From: Candidatus Zhuqueibacterota bacterium
Lineage (GTDB): Bacteria > Zhuqueibacterota > Zhuqueibacteria > Thermofontimicrobiales > Thiofontviventaceae
DNA: 6,777 nt
NCBI GenBank assembly: GCA_014729735.1
Contig: WJJN01000019.1
Span: 1 to 6,777, forward strand
Direction of reading: 5' to 3'
Part shown: positions 6,433 to 6,777 of the stretch, one piece after another
Layout: each line of letters begins with the position of its first letter
Position numbering within the stretch: position 1 is the first letter of the stretch
Notes under the pieces: model-generated
The model's input: the letters and a program-made list of their open reading frames with translations, nothing else
The model's database searches: none
Told to the model about the DNA's origin: nothing
Made by a program: the position numbers and the translations under genes

Positions 6433-6777
6433 CTATAACAAGCCTGCCCGGGATTTCAGAATGCGATAAGCATTTCCCGCATTAAACTCATTCTGTAAAA
6501 TTTCTTCGGTGCGGCAACTTATTTTATCAACCTCTTGTTCGCATTCAAAATCTATTTTATAATGTTTAAATATCTGCCTGGCTCGAATACTCATTGTTGT
6601 AGTTCGAACAGTTTTTATGTTTAGATAAGCGAACATCAGTGCTGCAGCCCGACCCACGATTTTATCGTAAACCATCAGTTCGGACGGTGAATATGAATTA
6701 TTTTCTATTAAAAAATTTTCAAAATCGAATAACGGATAAAGCCATTTCTTGTCGCTTTGAAAAATCAACCGGTTCTC
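6433..6777 (-). CDS. DUF1893 family protein (5' end outside the window)
   Basis: The frame is open from the right edge to a TAG at 6435-6433, giving 114 visible residues starting Glu-Asn-Arg-Leu. It fits the DUF1893 family (prototype TM1506 of Thermotoga), which has a deaminase-like fold and no proven reaction. Landmarks are an N-terminal strand followed by FQSDKKWLYPLF, the central VYDKIVGRAAALMFAYLNI helix (family core DKIVGKAAA), then strand and helix around FKHYKIDFECEQEVD, and a CRTEE segment where family members as I recall them carry a Cys-x-x-Glu. A TTG at 6768 is an apparent start only because the window ends. The residues before it are in frame and match the expected first strand, so the true start lies beyond the window. 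The stop lies 65 nt before the lipoprotein start, and the lipoprotein has its own promoter-like motif, so co-transcription is uncertain. Confidence 0.8.
   Translation of the reverse strand, partial: ENRLIFQSDKKWLYPLFDFENFLIENNSYSPSELMVYDKIVGRAAALMFAYLNIKTVRTTTMSIRARQIFKHYKIDFECEQEVDKISCRTEEILQNEFNAGNAYRILKSRAGLL

Noticed and set aside
1..6777. CRISPR array, insertion sequence, toxin-antitoxin or phage-defence module.
   Set aside because: No spaced direct repeats, transposase, terminal inverted repeats or recognisable toxin/nuclease genes were found.

Overview
The window looks like chromosomal DNA from the Bacteroidota/FCB side of the bacterial tree. The main reason is an adjacent pair on the minus strand: a TonB-dependent receptor with an N-terminal carboxypeptidase-regulatory-like domain, and a DUF4249 lipoprotein. 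A TTTG-N19-TAnnTTTG promoter-like motif (6381-6411) agrees. Three genes also have good Shine-Dalgarno sequences 6 nt before the start codon, which is not typical of class Bacteroidia. A deeper FCB lineage (for example Calditrichota, Ignavibacteriota or a related candidate phylum) is therefore at least as likely. This placement is inference. No mobile element, CRISPR array, tRNA or rRNA was seen.

Layout, left to right. Positions 1-61 hold the tail of an unidentified plus-strand gene, closed by a strong intrinsic terminator (72-105). Immediately after it, on the plus strand, come a 77-aa DUF1858-type CxxC protein (124-357) and, one base after its stop codon, a cytosolic glycerophosphodiester phosphodiesterase (359-1069). 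All remaining genes are on the minus strand. The two blocks meet tail to tail with 8 nt between stop codons. Read in the minus direction from the right edge, the genes are: a DUF1893 protein cut by the window end (6777-6433); a 385-aa lipoprotein of unknown function (6367-5210); the C-terminal half of a metallo-beta-lactamase-fold protein (5206-4658); a 316-nt intergenic stretch; the TonB-dependent receptor (4341-2008); and the DUF4249 lipoprotein (1989-1078).

How the genes may work together. The receptor and DUF4249 lipoprotein are 18 nt apart and very likely form one outer-membrane uptake or binding unit whose substrate cannot be read from the sequence. The DUF1858 protein and GDPD are translationally coupled by position, with no obvious shared pathway. 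The unknown lipoprotein and the MBL remnant are in the same reading frame, separated by a single TGA and one further codon. The remnant lacks the metal-binding HxHxDH half, so it looks like a decayed or non-catalytic relic.

I did not find a clear new multi-gene defence or mobile system. The points most worth a second look are the truncated MBL gene and its in-frame junction, the lipoprotein with winged-helix-like segments, the terminator directly in front of the DUF1858 gene, and the palindrome overlapping the promoter at 6381-6411.
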